Positions 8,164-16,387 of a DNA stretch of 64,000 bases are shown piece after piece. The notes beneath the pieces are model-generated. The model was not told where the DNA came from, searched no databases, and saw only the letters and a program-made list of their open reading frames with translations. The first letter of the stretch is position 1. Each line of letters starts with the position of its first letter. A program made the translations under genes and the position numbers. The stretch is from Zhengella sp020637775 (GTDB lineage Bacteria > Pseudomonadota > Alphaproteobacteria > Rhizobiales > Rhizobiaceae). The DNA lies in NCBI RefSeq assembly GCF_041397485.1, contig NZ_JAWKWO010000003.1, positions 434,001 through 498,000 on the forward strand, given 5' to 3'.

Positions 8164-8451
8164 TTACGCTGCGCTCCGGTCGTCAGCCGAAAGCAGGCCG
8201 GCAATGCCCAGATGGCGCAGCAGCTTGAGCGGCTGGCCATGAAGATTCGAAAGCCGGACGCGGTAGCCGCGTGAACGCATGCGCTTGTGCAGAAAGACAA
8301 TGGCGCCGACGCCGGACGAATCGATGAACCGGCATTGGCTCATGTCGATCGTCACATCGCTGTCGCCGGCGGCAATGGCGTCAATCTCAGGCCGGAGGAC
8401 CGTTATCCTGGCTGCATCCAGGTCTCCGCTCATTGTGATGGTCTTGGTCAT
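8164..8451 (-). CDS. STAS-domain anti-sigma-factor-antagonist-like protein (SypA-like)
   Basis: A single STAS domain of 95 residues. The signature VTIDMSQCRFIDSSGVGA holds the conserved serine (S45/S46 in DSSG) that partner-switching kinases phosphorylate in SpoIIAA, RsbV and SypA. The ATG at 8451 is set by a strong AAGGAG seven bases upstream; the longer open frame has no ribosome site. It is the first gene of the leftward export unit. The SypE-like kinase/phosphatase at 2430-3935 is the obvious partner, although it lies in a different transcription unit. Its target in polysaccharide control is unknown. Confidence 0.85.
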   Translation of the reverse strand: MTKTITMSGDLDAARITVLRPEIDAIAAGDSDVTIDMSQCRFIDSSGVGAIVFLHKRMRSRGYRVRLSNLHGQPLKLLRHLGIAGLLSADDRSAA

Positions 8452-8627
8452 GGCAGTGCTCCTTGTTTCCCCCGCCAGAGCCGAGCAAGAGGCGTGCCAT
8501 CTCGACAACCCTTGCGGGAGTGGGCGCGGCCGCGCAAATGGGGCAGGTATTTTGCAATCTGCGACCGCGTATGGGTGAGGGATTTCGCGTTTTGCGTCAA
8601 AAAGGCCCGTTTCTGCCGCCCTGTGCA

Positions 8628-8644
8628 CCGGCACGCCTCTTGCA
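8628..8644 (+). promoter_or_regulatory. Candidate sigma-54 (-24/-12) promoter
   Basis: Between the divergent STAS and GT4 genes the sequence CGGCACG-N4-TTGCA matches the sigma-54 consensus TGGCACG-N4-TTGCA at all but the first base. GG (8630-8631) and GC (8642-8643) are separated by exactly ten bases. Transcription would begin near 8655, about 30 bases before the GT4 start at 8685. No enhancer-binding protein gene is in the window. Confidence 0.5.
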
Positions 8645-8684
8645 AACAGGCCTTCATGGTTCACACGCAAGGGTATGCACATTG

Positions 8685-9746
8685 ATGCAAGTTCACATCG
8701 TACAGAGGCTGGCGCCCGGCGGTATCGAGCAATTGGTGCTCGCGCTGGCCGAGACACCCGGAATCCATATCTTCAGCCTGGAAGGAACGGTCGCTTCGCT
8801 TTGCAGTGCATGGCCGAAGGTGACCAAGTCCGCCGATCGCCTGACGGCCTTTGACAAGGCGCCTGGCCTGCGCCCGCTGCTGGTGCAGCGCATGGCGCGC
8901 CGTCTTCGGGCGCTGGGCGCCACCAGCGTCGTGACGCACCATGCCGGGCCGCTGCTCTATGGCGGTGCCGCGGCGCGGCTGGCCGGAATCCGGTCCTATT
9001 CGCATGTCGAGCATGACGCCTGGCATCTGGGTGACCGGCGGCGCAGACGGATGACAGCCCTGGCATTGCGGGCATGGCGCCCGGACCGCGTGGCGGTTTC
9101 GGGCGTCGTCGCGAAGGCGGCGGCAGAGCGCACGGGGCTTCCGTTCCGCGTGATCCCCAACGGGGTGGATTGCACTGTCTTCCGTCCGGATATCCGGGAA
9201 GCGGCGCGCCGGCGGCTCGGCCTTCCCGCCGGCAAGCGCATCATCGGCGCCGTCGGCCGGCTGGAGCATGTCAAGGGGTTCGACCGGCTAGTGGAGGCGG
9301 CACGATTCCTGCCGCCGGATGTGCTGGTTGCGATCTGGGGCGAAGGCAGTCAGCGCGATACCCTGAATGCGCGCATAGCGGCGCTCGGGCTGGAAGGGCG
9401 CGTGCTGCTGCCCGGACGCACGGACCAGGCCGCCGACATCTATCCTGCACTCGACCTCTACTGCCTGCCCTCACGTTTCGAAGGCATGCCGCTGTCGATC
9501 CTGGAGGCCCAGGCCTGTGGCGTGCCGGTGATCGCCAGCGACGTCGGCGGCGTTCGCGACGGGCTTTGCCCGGCTTCGGGCACTGCCATGCGGATCGAGG
9601 ACGGCCATCCGGAAAGACTGGCGGATGCGCTTGCGAAAGCGCTCGATCAACCGCTGCGCGGCAATCCGCGTTTCTTCATCCAGACCAACCTGTCCCTGGG
9701 CAAGACCAGGGAAGCCTATCTCTCGCTGGAGACCCTTCATGCTTGA
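8685..9746 (+). CDS. GT4-family glycosyltransferase
   Basis: A 353-residue GT-B transferase. It opens MQVHIVQRLAPGGIEQLVL, the GG-x-E acceptor loop, and carries IGAVGRLEHVKGFDRLV and the donor-binding SRFEGMPLSILEAQACG (E-x7-E). The ATG at 8685 places the first beta strand at the N-terminus. Upstream codons in the same frame give a basic, proline-rich stretch unlike the family. The stop overlaps the start of the GT2-sugar-transferase fusion by eight bases, so the two are one operon, probably driven by the -24/-12 element at 8628-8644. Confidence 0.86.
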   Translation: MQVHIVQRLAPGGIEQLVLALAETPGIHIFSLEGTVASLCSAWPKVTKSADRLTAFDKAPGLRPLLVQRMARRLRALGATSVVTHHAGPLLYGGAAARLAGIRSYSHVEHDAWHLGDRRRRRMTALALRAWRPDRVAVSGVVAKAAAERTGLPFRVIPNGVDCTVFRPDIREAARRRLGLPAGKRIIGAVGRLEHVKGFDRLVEAARFLPPDVLVAIWGEGSQRDTLNARIAALGLEGRVLLPGRTDQAADIYPALDLYCLPSRFEGMPLSILEAQACGVPVIASDVGGVRDGLCPASGTAMRIEDGHPERLADALAKALDQPLRGNPRFFIQTNLSLGKTREAYLSLETLHA

Positions 9747-11523
9747 AACCCTGTTCTGGACAAGCGCCCTTGCAGCGCTCCACCATCACGTCACCTATCC
9801 GCTCAGCCTGCTGGCGCTGTCCCGCCGCGCGCCGGTGCAATGCAGTGAAGTCCGCGAACTGCCTCATGTCACGGTCATCGTCGCGGCCTACCAGGAGGCT
9901 CGGACCATCGCAGCGAAGCTGGAGAACCTCGCGGGGCTGGACTATCCGGCAGACCGTCTGCATGTGCGCATCCACTGCGACGGCTCCACGGACGGGACGC
10001 CTGCCATTGCTGGCGAGAGACTTGGCGTGTTGCTTGCCAAAGGCATCGATGCCCGGGTGCATGCCCATCCGGTCAACCGGGGCAAGATCGCTGTCATCAA
10101 CGACGCCGTCGCAGCCGCCGATACGCCGGTCGTGGCGCTGACGGATGCATCCGCCAGCCTGCCCGCCGATACGCTCAGGCGCATGGCGGCGGCATTCTCG
10201 GACGAACGGGTCGGCGTGGCGGGCGGCCTTTACGATTGCGCGGAAAACGGCACGCCGGGCGAAAGACGCTACTGGGCCTTCCAGAACCGCCTTCGTCTCG
10301 GTGAGGCCGCGCTTGGCTCGCCACTCGGCTTTTCCGGGGCCTTTCATGTCTTCCGGCGCGAGGCCTTCAAGCCGCTGCCGGAGGGAACGATCAATGACGA
10401 TTTCATCCTGCCCATGGAGATCGTTGCCCGGGGCTATCGCGGTGTGCTCGATGCCGGCATCGCCATTTCGGAGCGCGAGCGGACTCGTCCGGGGCAGGAA
10501 TTCGCGCGGCGGGTGCGTATCGGCGCCGGCAACCTGCAACAGGCCATACGCCTGATGCGCCTGGCCGATCCGCGCCGCCCCGGCCTGGCCTATGCGTTCC
10601 TGTCCGGCAAGGGGCTGCGGGCGGTGATGCCTTTCCTTCTGCTGGCTGCCCTTGCCAGCGTGACGCTGCTGGCCTTGCGTTCGGCCGCATGGATCGCGCC
10701 CGCCGCCCTGGCCTGGCTCGGCCTCCTCTTTGCCCTGTCCGGGCTGGCTGTGGCCGACCACAGCCGCTCGCGGCTGCAGACGCTGGCGGCGACCCTGCTG
10801 GCCGGCTATGCGGCAAATGGTTTCGGCGCCCTGTTGTGGATGCTGGGCCAGTTCGACATTCGCGGGCAGTGGACGAAAAAAAAGTGGGGGGAGGAGCACA
10901 CACTACCGGCATCGGTGCGCATGGCCAAACGCGCCTTCGACCTTGCCGGAGGCATGGTGCTGCTGCTGCTTCTGGTCATCGCCTATGTGCCGGTGGCGAT
11001 TGCCATCCGGCTGGAAAGCCCGGGGCCGGTCTTCTATCGCCAGTTGCGCGTGGGGCGGGCCTTGCCGGACCGCACCGACCTTTTCGAACTCATCAAGTTC
11101 CGCACCATGCGCCAGGATGCCGAACGCCACGGCGCGGCCTGGGCCTCGAAGGGCGATCCGCGCGTCACACGAGTCGGCCGCTTCCTGCGCCGCACGCGGC
11201 TGGATGAGTTGCCGCAAGCGATCAACGTGTTGCGTGGCGACATGTCGCTGATCGGGCCGAGGCCGGAAAGGCCGGTGTTCTTCGGCCGGCTGGAGACCAG
11301 TATTCCGCTCTATGTGGAGCGGACCTACGGCATCCTTCCCGGCGTGACCGGGCTTGCGCAGGTGCGCCAGGGCTATGACGAAAGCATCGAGGACGTCCGA
11401 TCCAAGGTGGGCTGGGACCATGCCTATGCGCTGCGCATCGATTCACTGTGGACATGGCTGAAAACGGACCTTTCCATTGCGCTGGAGACGATCGGCGTCA
11501 TGGCTGGCCGAAAAGGCCAATAG
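9739..11523 (+). CDS. Fusion of GT2 glycosyltransferase and initiating sugar-phosphate transferase
   Basis: A 594-residue membrane protein with two enzymes in one chain. The N-terminal half (about 1-300) is a GT2 domain, with HVTVIVAAYQEARTI, DGSTDGT and a LTDAS metal-site region, followed by membrane helices around 300-370. The C-terminal half (from about 395) is a polyprenyl-phosphate sugar-1-phosphate transferase: KRAFDLAGG, a membrane helix, SPGPVFYRQLRVGR, IKFRTMRQDAE, RTRLDELPQAINVL and SLIGPRPERP. That domain starts repeat synthesis by loading the first sugar on undecaprenyl phosphate. The fusion suggests channelling of the first two steps. A homopolymer pair lies exactly at the junction. 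Confidence 0.87.
   Translation: MLETLFWTSALAALHHHVTYPLSLLALSRRAPVQCSEVRELPHVTVIVAAYQEARTIAAKLENLAGLDYPADRLHVRIHCDGSTDGTPAIAGERLGVLLAKGIDARVHAHPVNRGKIAVINDAVAAADTPVVALTDASASLPADTLRRMAAAFSDERVGVAGGLYDCAENGTPGERRYWAFQNRLRLGEAALGSPLGFSGAFHVFRREAFKPLPEGTINDDFILPMEIVARGYRGVLDAGIAISERERTRPGQEFARRVRIGAGNLQQAIRLMRLADPRRPGLAYAFLSGKGLRAVMPFLLLAALASVTLLALRSAAWIAPAALAWLGLLFALSGLAVADHSRSRLQTLAATLLAGYAANGFGALLWMLGQFDIRGQWTKKKWGEEHTLPASVRMAKRAFDLAGGMVLLLLLVIAYVPVAIAIRLESPGPVFYRQLRVGRALPDRTDLFELIKFRTMRQDAERHGAAWASKGDPRVTRVGRFLRRTRLDELPQAINVLRGDMSLIGPRPERPVFFGRLETSIPLYVERTYGILPGVTGLAQVRQGYDESIEDVRSKVGWDHAYALRIDSLWTWLKTDLSIALETIGVMAGRKGQ
10876..10891 (+). repeat. A8 and G6 homopolymer runs at the domain junction of the fusion gene
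   Basis: Eight A (10876-10883) and, two bases on, six G (10886-10891) encode KKK-W-G-E at residues 380-385. This is precisely between the GT2 and sugar-phosphate transferase domains. Such runs are prone to polymerase slippage, and one of either length is unusual in this high-GC sequence. Confidence 0.75.
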
Positions 11524-11549
11524 GAAGCCCCCGGCGCCGGGCCGCTGCC

Positions 11550-11570
11550 CGGGATGAGGGGCACATCCCG
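11550..11570. terminator. Hairpin between convergent genes (possible bidirectional terminator)
   Basis: CGGGATG (11550-11556) pairs with CATCCCG (11564-11570) around a seven-base loop, flanked by a second GCCGC/GCGGC pairing. It lies between the stop of the fusion gene and the stop of ppsA. There is no T tract on either side, so rho-independent action is uncertain. Confidence 0.38.
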
Positions 11571-11614
11571 TGGTGGCGGCCCGGTTGCGCAGCCGACGTT
11601 CGCCGGCGTCGGCG

Positions 11615-14002
11615 TCAGCCTGCCTCTTCGGCGGCCGCAACCTGTTCCTTGACGCGGATGAAGCTGTCGGGCGTCACGGAAATGGAATCGATGCCGCATT
11701 CCACCAGAAAACGGGCGAATTGCGGGTGGTCGCTTGGGGCCTGACCGCACAGTCCGACCTTGGCACCGGCGGCATGGGCCTCACGAATGACATTGGAAAT
11801 CATCCATTTGACCGCCTCGTCCTGCTCGTCAAACAGGTCCGACAGCAATTCGGAATCGCGGTCAACGCCAAGGGTGAGCTGGGTGAGATCGTTCGAACCG
11901 ATCGAAAAACCGTCGAAGCGGCGGGCAAAAGCCCCGGCGAGCACCACATTGGCCGGGATTTCGCACATCACGTAGATCTTCAGGCCGTTTTCCCCGCGCC
12001 TGAGCCCGTTTTCGGCCATCACGTCCAGCACCCGGTCGGCCTCGGCGGTCGAGCGGCAGAAGGGTATCATGACAATGACATTGTCAAAACCCATGTCCTC
12101 ACGCAGCCGCCGGATTGCCTGGCATTCAAGCGCGAAGCCGTCGCGATACTGCGCGGAATAGTAGCGCGAAGCGCCACGGAAACCGATCATGGGGTTTTCC
12201 TCGACCGGCTCGAACTGGCGCCCGCCCAGCAGGCCCGCATATTCGTTGGTCTTGAAGTCGCTCATACGCACGATAACCGGGTCCGGGTAAACGGTTGCCG
12301 CGATGCGTGAAAGACCCCGGGCAAGCCGCTCGACGAAAAATTCCGCCTTGTCCTCATATCCTTCGGTCAGTGCGGCGATCTCGGCCTTGTCCGCCCCGCT
12401 TTCCAGCGCGTCGAACCGCAGCAGCGCCATGGGGTGCACGCGGATATGGTTCGAGATCACGAATTCCATGCGCGCAAGGCCGACGCCGCCGGCGGGCAAC
12501 TGGTTCCAGCGGAAGGCGGCTGCCGGATTTGCCATGTTGAGCATGACCCGGGTGCGGGTTTTCGGGATGTCTTCCAGTTGCAGGGTCGCTTCCGAATAGT
12601 CCGCGGTTCCCTCGTAGACGAAGCCCTCGTCGCCCTCGGCGCAGGAAATCGTCACATCCTGTCCGGAATGGAGAATGGCGGTTGCATTGCCGGTGCCCAC
12701 GATGGCGGGCAGGCCAAGCTCGCGGCTGACGATGGCGGCATGCGACGTGCGCCCGCCATGGTCGGTGATGATACCGGCGGCCCGTTTCATGACCGGCACC
12801 CAGTCGGGATCGGTGATGCCGGTGACGAGAATCGAGCCATCGACGAAATCGGCGATGTCGGCGGCGCTTTCGATCAGGCAGACCGGTCCGGCAACCACGG
12901 AGTCGCCGATGCTCAGGCCTTTCGTAAGGGTGGCGCCATGGCTGGCGATGGTATGCGCCTTGATCGTGCCATGTTCGCGCGCCGCCTGCACGGTCTCCGG
13001 TCTTGCCTGGACGATGAAAAGCTCCCCGGTCTCGCCGTCCAGCGCCCATTCCATGTCCATCGGGCAGCCGTAATGCGTCTCGATGGTGACGGCCCAGCGG
13101 GCCAGCGTGAGGATCTGCCTGTCGTCCAGCACGAATGCCGCACGCTCGACCTTGGAGGTCGGCACGTTGCGCGTTGGCTCGGTGCCCTTGCCGTAGATCA
13201 TCTTGATCGACTTGGCGCCGCACTTCTTCTCAACGACCGGGACAAGCGACGGGCGGTCGAGCAATGGCTTGAAGACGACATATTCATCCGGGTCCACCGC
13301 GCCCTGGACGACGTTTTCGCCAAGGCCCCAGGCGGCGTTGATCACGACGACCTTGTCGAAACCCGTCTCGGTGTCGATGGAGAACATGACGCCGGACCCG
13401 CCGCGGTCGGATCGGACCATGAGCTGGACGCCGATCGACAGTGCCACTGCGAGCTGGTCGAACCCCTTGGCCTGGCGGTAGCTGATGGCACGATCCGTGA
13501 ACAGCGATGCATAGCAACGCTTGCAGGCGTCCAGGAGTGCTTCCTGGCCTGAAATGTTGAGATAGGTCTCCTGCTGGCCGGCAAAGCTGGCATCCGGCAG
13601 GTCCTCTGCCGTCGCGCTGGAGCGGACTGCCACCGATACCTGTGTTCCGCCACGTGCGGCACACAGGCCGTCATAGGCTTGCAGGATGGCGGCGGCCAGA
13701 TCGTCGGGCCATGCGCCCGACAGGATGGCGGCGCGAATCCGCGCGCCGGTCTCGGCAAGGGCGACGGCGCCGCTTTCGTAGTCACGGCAGGCTTCCGCGA
13801 CCGTTTCGTTCAGGCCATTGGCCGACAGGAAATGGCGGAAGGCATCGGCCGTGGTCGCGAAACCGGCGGGAACGGCAATGCCGCGGGCGGCCAGCACGCC
13901 GATCATTTCCCCCAGTGAGGCATTCTTGCCGCCGACGCGCGGAACATCGGCGCGGCGGACTTCGGCAAGCGGAAGCACGTGAACCGGGTTTGTTGTGGTC
14001 AT
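11615..14002 (-). CDS. ppsA: Phosphoenolpyruvate synthase
   Basis: A 795-residue enzyme that makes phosphoenolpyruvate from pyruvate and ATP (AMP and phosphate released), for gluconeogenic growth. The N-terminal ATP-grasp domain begins RVGGKNASLGEMIG and contains SSATAEDLPDASFAGQQ. The central phosphohistidine domain has GGRTSHAAIVSRELGLPA, whose His carries the phosphate. The C-terminal PEP/pyruvate barrel includes GSNDLTQLTLGVDRD and GLCGQAPSD with its catalytic cysteine. The length agrees with the family. It stands alone and converges on the EPS locus. Supplying PEP could also serve sugar synthesis. Confidence 0.95.
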   Translation of the reverse strand: MTTTNPVHVLPLAEVRRADVPRVGGKNASLGEMIGVLAARGIAVPAGFATTADAFRHFLSANGLNETVAEACRDYESGAVALAETGARIRAAILSGAWPDDLAAAILQAYDGLCAARGGTQVSVAVRSSATAEDLPDASFAGQQETYLNISGQEALLDACKRCYASLFTDRAISYRQAKGFDQLAVALSIGVQLMVRSDRGGSGVMFSIDTETGFDKVVVINAAWGLGENVVQGAVDPDEYVVFKPLLDRPSLVPVVEKKCGAKSIKMIYGKGTEPTRNVPTSKVERAAFVLDDRQILTLARWAVTIETHYGCPMDMEWALDGETGELFIVQARPETVQAAREHGTIKAHTIASHGATLTKGLSIGDSVVAGPVCLIESAADIADFVDGSILVTGITDPDWVPVMKRAAGIITDHGGRTSHAAIVSRELGLPAIVGTGNATAILHSGQDVTISCAEGDEGFVYEGTADYSEATLQLEDIPKTRTRVMLNMANPAAAFRWNQLPAGGVGLARMEFVISNHIRVHPMALLRFDALESGADKAEIAALTEGYEDKAEFFVERLARGLSRIAATVYPDPVIVRMSDFKTNEYAGLLGGRQFEPVEENPMIGFRGASRYYSAQYRDGFALECQAIRRLREDMGFDNVIVMIPFCRSTAEADRVLDVMAENGLRRGENGLKIYVMCEIPANVVLAGAFARRFDGFSIGSNDLTQLTLGVDRDSELLSDLFDEQDEAVKWMISNVIREAHAAGAKVGLCGQAPSDHPQFARFLVECGIDSISVTPDSFIRVKEQVAAAEEAG

Positions 14003-14377
14003 GGCAAAGCCTCTCCTTGGCCGTGGCTGGGCAAGCGGATTTCAACGGGAACCGGGCGCGCGCGCCATGATACGTGTCAATGAGCCACCACCAAAATGAC
14101 CCGGTGCCGCATCGGCAGGATTTGCAGATGGAGCGGTGTCGTGGCATGGCGGCCAAAATAAACGACCTGCGCACCCATTGGCCAACCGCTTCGCCATCGC
14201 ACCCATGTTTGATTGGTCATACTATTGATTTAATATTATTAAATTAAACAGCGCTTGTGCAATCCGTGCACACAGAAGCTGGAGACAGGCGCTTGAGCTT
14301 GGCGGTTCTTGGCACGTTGTGACGAGCCATTTTGGCATAGGGTTCGAAAGGCGTTTGCGAGGCATGCGGGCTCGCTT
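14003..14377. other. 375-bp intergenic region upstream of ppsA
   Basis: No gene is seen. It lies between the ppsA start and the stop of the AraC gene, both leftward. A strongly AT-rich block (about 14222-14250, containing TTTAATATTATTAAATTAAA) stands out from the GC-rich surroundings. It is a plausible promoter or UP-element region for ppsA. I cannot assign -35 and -10 boxes with confidence. Confidence 0.5.
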
Positions 14378-15259
14378 TCATGCGTGCCCGGAAATCGAAA
14401 GACTTTCCTTGCTGGGCGCCATGCCGAATTTGCGCTGGTAGTCCCGGCTGAAATGGGTCGGGCTTTCGTAGCCTACCTCGAAACTGGCCGATGCCACGCT
14501 ATGGCCACCGATGCGCAGCAAATCGCGTGCGGCAATCATCCGCAAATCCTTCTGGTACTGCAGCGGGGTGGTGCCGGTCACCTGCTTGAAATGTCCGTGG
14601 AACGACGACTGGCTCATGCCCGCGGACTGCGCCAGGTCCGGGACCGACAGGTTCTGCCGGAAATTCCGCCTGATCTGCATGATCGCGCGGGCCACACGGC
14701 TGGCATGGCTGTCAATGGACAGGAGCGCCCGCAACATGCCGCCAATCGGCGACATCAGCAGGCGGAAGTGGATTTCCCGAAGGATCGCAGGGCCCAGTAC
14801 CTCGGCTTCCACGCGATTGCTTGCCAGGGCAAGATAGCGGGCGACGGCCTCGATGAGCCTGGGCTCCGCCGGCCCGGCCGCCAGCGAACGCGTGGGTGTT
14901 TCGCCGTCGCAGGTCGCGCTGATCTGTTCATGAAGACTGCGCACAAGGCCCAGTTCCAGCGAGAGGATGAGCGCCAGATAGGGGGTGTCCGCGCTGGCCG
15001 AAAGGATCCGCGACCTGACGGGAAGGTCGTGACTTACAATGAGTGCATCGCCTGCTCGCAACGTCACGGACTGGTCTCCGATGGCCGTTTCCTTCGCGCC
15101 CTGCAGGACAAGGCAGACCACAGGCCTGTAGATCACGGATTCAAATTCGCTGACCTCGAATTTCCGCAGCACCGTCAGGTTTGGCAGCGCGCAATCGTCA
15201 CTTTCCCCGGCGCAAGCGGCATAGGCAAGTGCAGGTCCTGTCAGTTCCGTGAATTCCAT
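14378..15259 (-). CDS. AraC-family transcriptional regulator
   Basis: A 293-residue regulator. The N-terminal half is an AraC_N cupin-like sensor domain (VVCLVLQGAKETAIGD, AGDALIVSHDLPV). The C-terminal third holds two helix-turn-helix units: NLSVPDLAQSAGMSQSSFHGHF, and VASASFEVGYESPTHFSRDY with the conserved GYESPTHFSR. The ATG at 15259 follows GGAAGGG and is preferred to upstream in-frame starts. It is divergent from the aldo/keto reductase gene with 164 bases between, so it probably controls that gene and the Kef antiporter. The inducer is unknown. Confidence 0.87.
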   Translation of the reverse strand: MEFTELTGPALAYAACAGESDDCALPNLTVLRKFEVSEFESVIYRPVVCLVLQGAKETAIGDQSVTLRAGDALIVSHDLPVRSRILSASADTPYLALILSLELGLVRSLHEQISATCDGETPTRSLAAGPAEPRLIEAVARYLALASNRVEAEVLGPAILREIHFRLLMSPIGGMLRALLSIDSHASRVARAIMQIRRNFRQNLSVPDLAQSAGMSQSSFHGHFKQVTGTTPLQYQKDLRMIAARDLLRIGGHSVASASFEVGYESPTHFSRDYQRKFGMAPSKESLSISGHA

Positions 15260-15423
15260 GGCTTCGCCCTTCCTTGGACGTTTTGTAACATCCGGGCAGG
15301 CGAATTCCATCGGTTCCTTTTGTCTTTCGGAGGAATTGGCAGATTTTTCGAAGGAACCGGCAGGTCCGGCCGCCATCAATCCGCTAGCGTGGCATGACTG
15401 TTCCCCAGCAACCGGAGACGATC

Positions 15424-16338
15424 ATGGCACTCATGACCAGCACCTTTCCCCTCAACGCGACCGTCACAATTCCAGCCGTCGGATTTGGCACCTATCTCGT
15501 CTCCAACGAAGATGCCCCCAGAGCGGTCCAGACTGCCATCGATTGCGGCTACCGGCACATCGATACGGCATCCGGTTACCGCAACGAAGAAGCGGTCGGA
15601 GACGGCCTCCGGGCGGGCCTCGCGTCGAGCGGCCTGTCGCGAGAGGACATCTTCGTCACCACCAAGCTCTGGCCGGGCAATCGCGCCTGGGGCGACGCGC
15701 CGAAAACCTTCAACCAGACAATTGCCGAATGCGAGGCGAGCCTTGCGAAGCTGGGACTGGACTATCTGGACCTCTACCTCATCCATGCCCCCTATGGCGG
15801 CCCGGAAAGGCTCAACCAGTGGCGCGCGCTGATCGCGCTTCAAAAGGCAGGCAAGGCACGCGCCATCGGCGTCAGCAATTTCAACCGGTCCCATCTGGAA
15901 GAAATCCGCGCAGCCGGTTTGCAAACTCCCGACGCAAACCAGATCGAACTCCACCCCTGGTCCCAGAAGCCGGACTTGATTGCCTGCATGACTGAAAACG
16001 CAATCGCGCCGATCGCCTATTCAAGCCTTGTGCCGCTTTCGACATGGCGGACGCAGGAGGGGCAAGCCAGCGCCAAGACTGACGCCATGAAAGCCGACAG
16101 CGGCGTTTTCACCGGCTTGGCGAAGAAGTACGGGGTGAGCGAAGCGCAGTTTCTTCTGCGCTGGGGCGTGCAGAACGGCTATGCTGTCCTGCCAAAGAGC
16201 CTCAGCCGCGCCCGCATGCTTCAGAACATCGATCTCGACGGGTTCGAAATTGATGACGCCGACATGGCGGCGATACGGAAGATGGACCGTGGCGAAGGCG
16301 TCGCCTGGGCAACCGGCGATCCGAGCACGGCGGCCTGA
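15424..16338 (+). CDS. Aldo/keto reductase
   Basis: A 304-residue NADPH-dependent oxidoreductase with the (alpha/beta)8 fold. The catalytic tetrad regions are visible: Asp in IDTASGY with Tyr in the same motif, Lys in TTKLWPGN, and His in LYLIHAPYGG. The NADP-binding part includes LPKSLSRARMLQNIDL. Its likely substrates are small aldehydes or keto compounds such as methylglyoxal, as for DkgA/DkgB relatives. The ATG at 15424 follows GGAGA; an ATG at 15394 is less well placed. It is 49 bases ahead of the Kef antiporter gene, suggesting one operon for electrophile defence. Confidence 0.88.
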   Translation: MALMTSTFPLNATVTIPAVGFGTYLVSNEDAPRAVQTAIDCGYRHIDTASGYRNEEAVGDGLRAGLASSGLSREDIFVTTKLWPGNRAWGDAPKTFNQTIAECEASLAKLGLDYLDLYLIHAPYGGPERLNQWRALIALQKAGKARAIGVSNFNRSHLEEIRAAGLQTPDANQIELHPWSQKPDLIACMTENAIAPIAYSSLVPLSTWRTQEGQASAKTDAMKADSGVFTGLAKKYGVSEAQFLLRWGVQNGYAVLPKSLSRARMLQNIDLDGFEIDDADMAAIRKMDRGEGVAWATGDPSTAA

Positions 16339-16387
16339 ACCACAGGAACGCACCCGGTGCCGGGATGACAAGGCCGAAAGGACGCCA

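Noticed and set aside
12434..13552. 372-codon plus-strand open frame inside ppsA
   Set aside because: ppsA is full-length with all motifs; the frame is a codon-bias shadow.
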